Origin: Kiritimatiellia bacterium
Lineage (GTDB): Bacteria; Verrucomicrobiota; Kiritimatiellia; UBA8416; JAIOPI01
Direction: 5' to 3'
DNA length: 7,144 nucleotides
Assembly: GCA_028822745.1 (NCBI GenBank)
Contig: JAPKCZ010000097.1
Coordinates: forward strand, 1 to 7,144
The notes under the pieces are model-generated. The model was not told where the DNA came from. It ran no database searches and saw only the letters and a list, made by a program, of their open reading frames with translations. Made by a program: the position numbers and the translations under genes. Of this stretch, positions 6,468 through 7,144 are shown piece after piece. Position 1 is the first letter of the stretch; the number at the start of each line of letters is the position of its first letter.

Positions 6468-6482
6468 CTTTCGACTCGAAAG
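6468..6482. promoter_or_regulatory. 15-bp palindrome, candidate operator
   Basis: CTTTCGA (6468-6474), a central C, and TCGAAAG (6476-6482) form a perfect palindrome with 7-bp arms. It lies just upstream of the proximal -35 candidate and just downstream of the distal promoter's predicted start, so it could serve activation of one or repression of the other. The size and symmetry fit a small homodimeric regulator. No known consensus was recognised with confidence. Confidence 0.45.
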
Positions 6483-6489
6483 AGCCGAT

Positions 6490-6518
6490 CTGCCACATGT
6501 GCAGCACGCAATTATAAC
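6490..6518 (+). promoter_or_regulatory. Candidate proximal promoter for the outer-membrane gene
   Basis: CTGCCA (6490-6495, 4 of 6) and TATAAC (6513-6518, 5 of 6) are 17 bp apart. The predicted start is near 6525, giving a leader of about 19 nt that includes the ribosome binding site. Confidence 0.45.
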
Positions 6519-6533
6519 GATCTAAAAAGGGTT

Positions 6534-6539
6534 GGAGAG
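6534..6539 (+). promoter_or_regulatory. Ribosome binding site of the outer-membrane gene
   Basis: GGAGAG ends 4 nt before ATG 6544. It is the best Shine-Dalgarno match in the window and fixes the start. Confidence 0.75.
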
Positions 6540-6543
6540 AATA

Positions 6544-7144
6544 ATGCTCAAATTTAACTGTACTGGTCGAATTTTACTTACGGCCGCAACGGCATTTGCT
6601 TTTTTTACGGGTTCATCACAGGCTCAGGAGCAGGAAAAAGGACAAGCTTTCAAGTTCAGCCTCCGTACCGGCATTGAATACACGGACAACAACGAATCCG
6701 ATCCCGACGCGATTGCAGAAGAGAACACCTCTTTTACGCTCAGCCCGCGTGTCGACTTTTTTCTTAACGGTCCACGCACCGTTGCAGACATTTACTACCA
6801 GCCTACCCTGCTTTATCGCACAGACGCATCCAGTATTCAGAACGATGAAGATTTCTATCATTTGCTAGGCATCTCACTCGATCACAAGCTCACGCCTAAA
6901 ACCAAAGCCGTTTTGCGCGAGCAATTCATCATGACGGATGATCCGGGCATTGGCGAAGGCAACAGTGTTCGTCGTGACCAAACCCACTACATCAACCGTT
7001 TTTCACCCGGCATTCTTTATGCGGTGAGCCCCAGCACCAAAATAGATGCACGTGTGTTTTACAACATCAAGCGATTCGACGAAAGCAACGTGGCGGATGA
7101 ATCCGACGAAGACCGCGCAGGAATCGTCATCAAAGCCTTTCACA
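6544..7144 (+). CDS. Outer-membrane beta-barrel protein (3' partial)
   Basis: The frame is open from ATG 6544 to the right edge, 200 whole codons without a stop, so the C-terminus is missing. The N-terminus is a Sec signal peptide: Lys3 and Arg9, a hydrophobic core at residues 10-22, and a likely signal peptidase I site after SQA (Ala27). The mature part alternates short polar turns rich in Asp, Asn and Glu with amphipathic strands having aromatic girdle residues, for example FKFSLRTGIEYTDN, ADIYYQPTLLYRTD, KAVLREQFIMTDD and ARVFYNIKRFDES. This is the look of an outer-membrane barrel. The GIEYTDN segment followed by a TLSPRVDF strand resembles the putative beta-barrel porin 2 family (BBP2_2, PF10082), often found near exopolysaccharide genes; that family call is tentative. 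Function (transport, export or structural) cannot be stated. It has an excellent ribosome binding site and its own upstream region, divergent from rnhC. Confidence 0.8.
   Translation, partial: MLKFNCTGRILLTAATAFAFFTGSSQAQEQEKGQAFKFSLRTGIEYTDNNESDPDAIAEENTSFTLSPRVDFFLNGPRTVADIYYQPTLLYRTDASSIQNDEDFYHLLGISLDHKLTPKTKAVLREQFIMTDDPGIGEGNSVRRDQTHYINRFSPGILYAVSPSTKIDARVFYNIKRFDESNVADESDEDRAGIVIKAFH

Noticed and set aside
1..7144. CRISPR array, insertion sequence, tRNA or phage genes
   Set aside because: No regularly spaced repeats, transposase-like frames, terminal inverted repeats or tRNA-like structures were seen.

Overview
This window reads as a housekeeping stretch from a Gram-negative bacterium, most likely of the PVC superphylum (Verrucomicrobiota or Kiritimatiellota). 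Three things point there: an RNase HIII gene (that enzyme is known mainly from Firmicutes, Chlamydiae, Verrucomicrobia and a few other groups), an outer-membrane beta-barrel protein with a Sec signal peptide, and a KdsD-type phosphosugar isomerase of the kind used for LPS Kdo. The phylum assignment is inference. No mobile element, CRISPR array, tRNA or rRNA was seen.

Layout. Positions 1-422 hold the C-terminal part of a SIS-domain sugar-phosphate isomerase. It is followed 16 bp later by a YfcH/TIGR01777-type NAD(P)-binding epimerase-like protein (439-1329). A 101-bp gap then carries a convincing sigma70-type promoter (TCGACA, 16 bp, TATAAT) embedded in a 9-bp inverted repeat and an 11-bp direct repeat. 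This promoter drives a compact operon, trpF-trpB-trpA plus a family M29 metallo-aminopeptidase, with gaps of 44, 30 and 36 bp (1431-5260). An RNase HIII gene (rnhC, complement of 5293-6294) converges on the operon with only 32 bp between the stop codons and no obvious terminator. A 249-bp divergent intergenic region contains a possible leaderless promoter for rnhC, two inverted-repeat motifs and candidate promoters for the last gene. That gene is an outer-membrane beta-barrel protein (6544 to the right edge, truncated by the window).

How the genes work together. TrpF makes CdRP from phosphoribosylanthranilate. TrpA and TrpB form the tryptophan synthase complex that finishes the pathway; the step between them (TrpC, indole-glycerol-phosphate synthase) is encoded elsewhere. 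The aminopeptidase is co-directional and tightly spaced, so it is probably co-transcribed, but no biochemical link is known. The predicted trp leader is only about 34 nt, too short for classical leader-peptide attenuation. If the operon is regulated at initiation, the repeats around the -35 box are the obvious candidate operator.

No clearly new biological system is visible. The points most worth following are the repeat architecture at the trp promoter, the M29 peptidase as fourth gene of the trp operon, the apparently leaderless rnhC start, and the dyad-rich region upstream of the outer-membrane gene.
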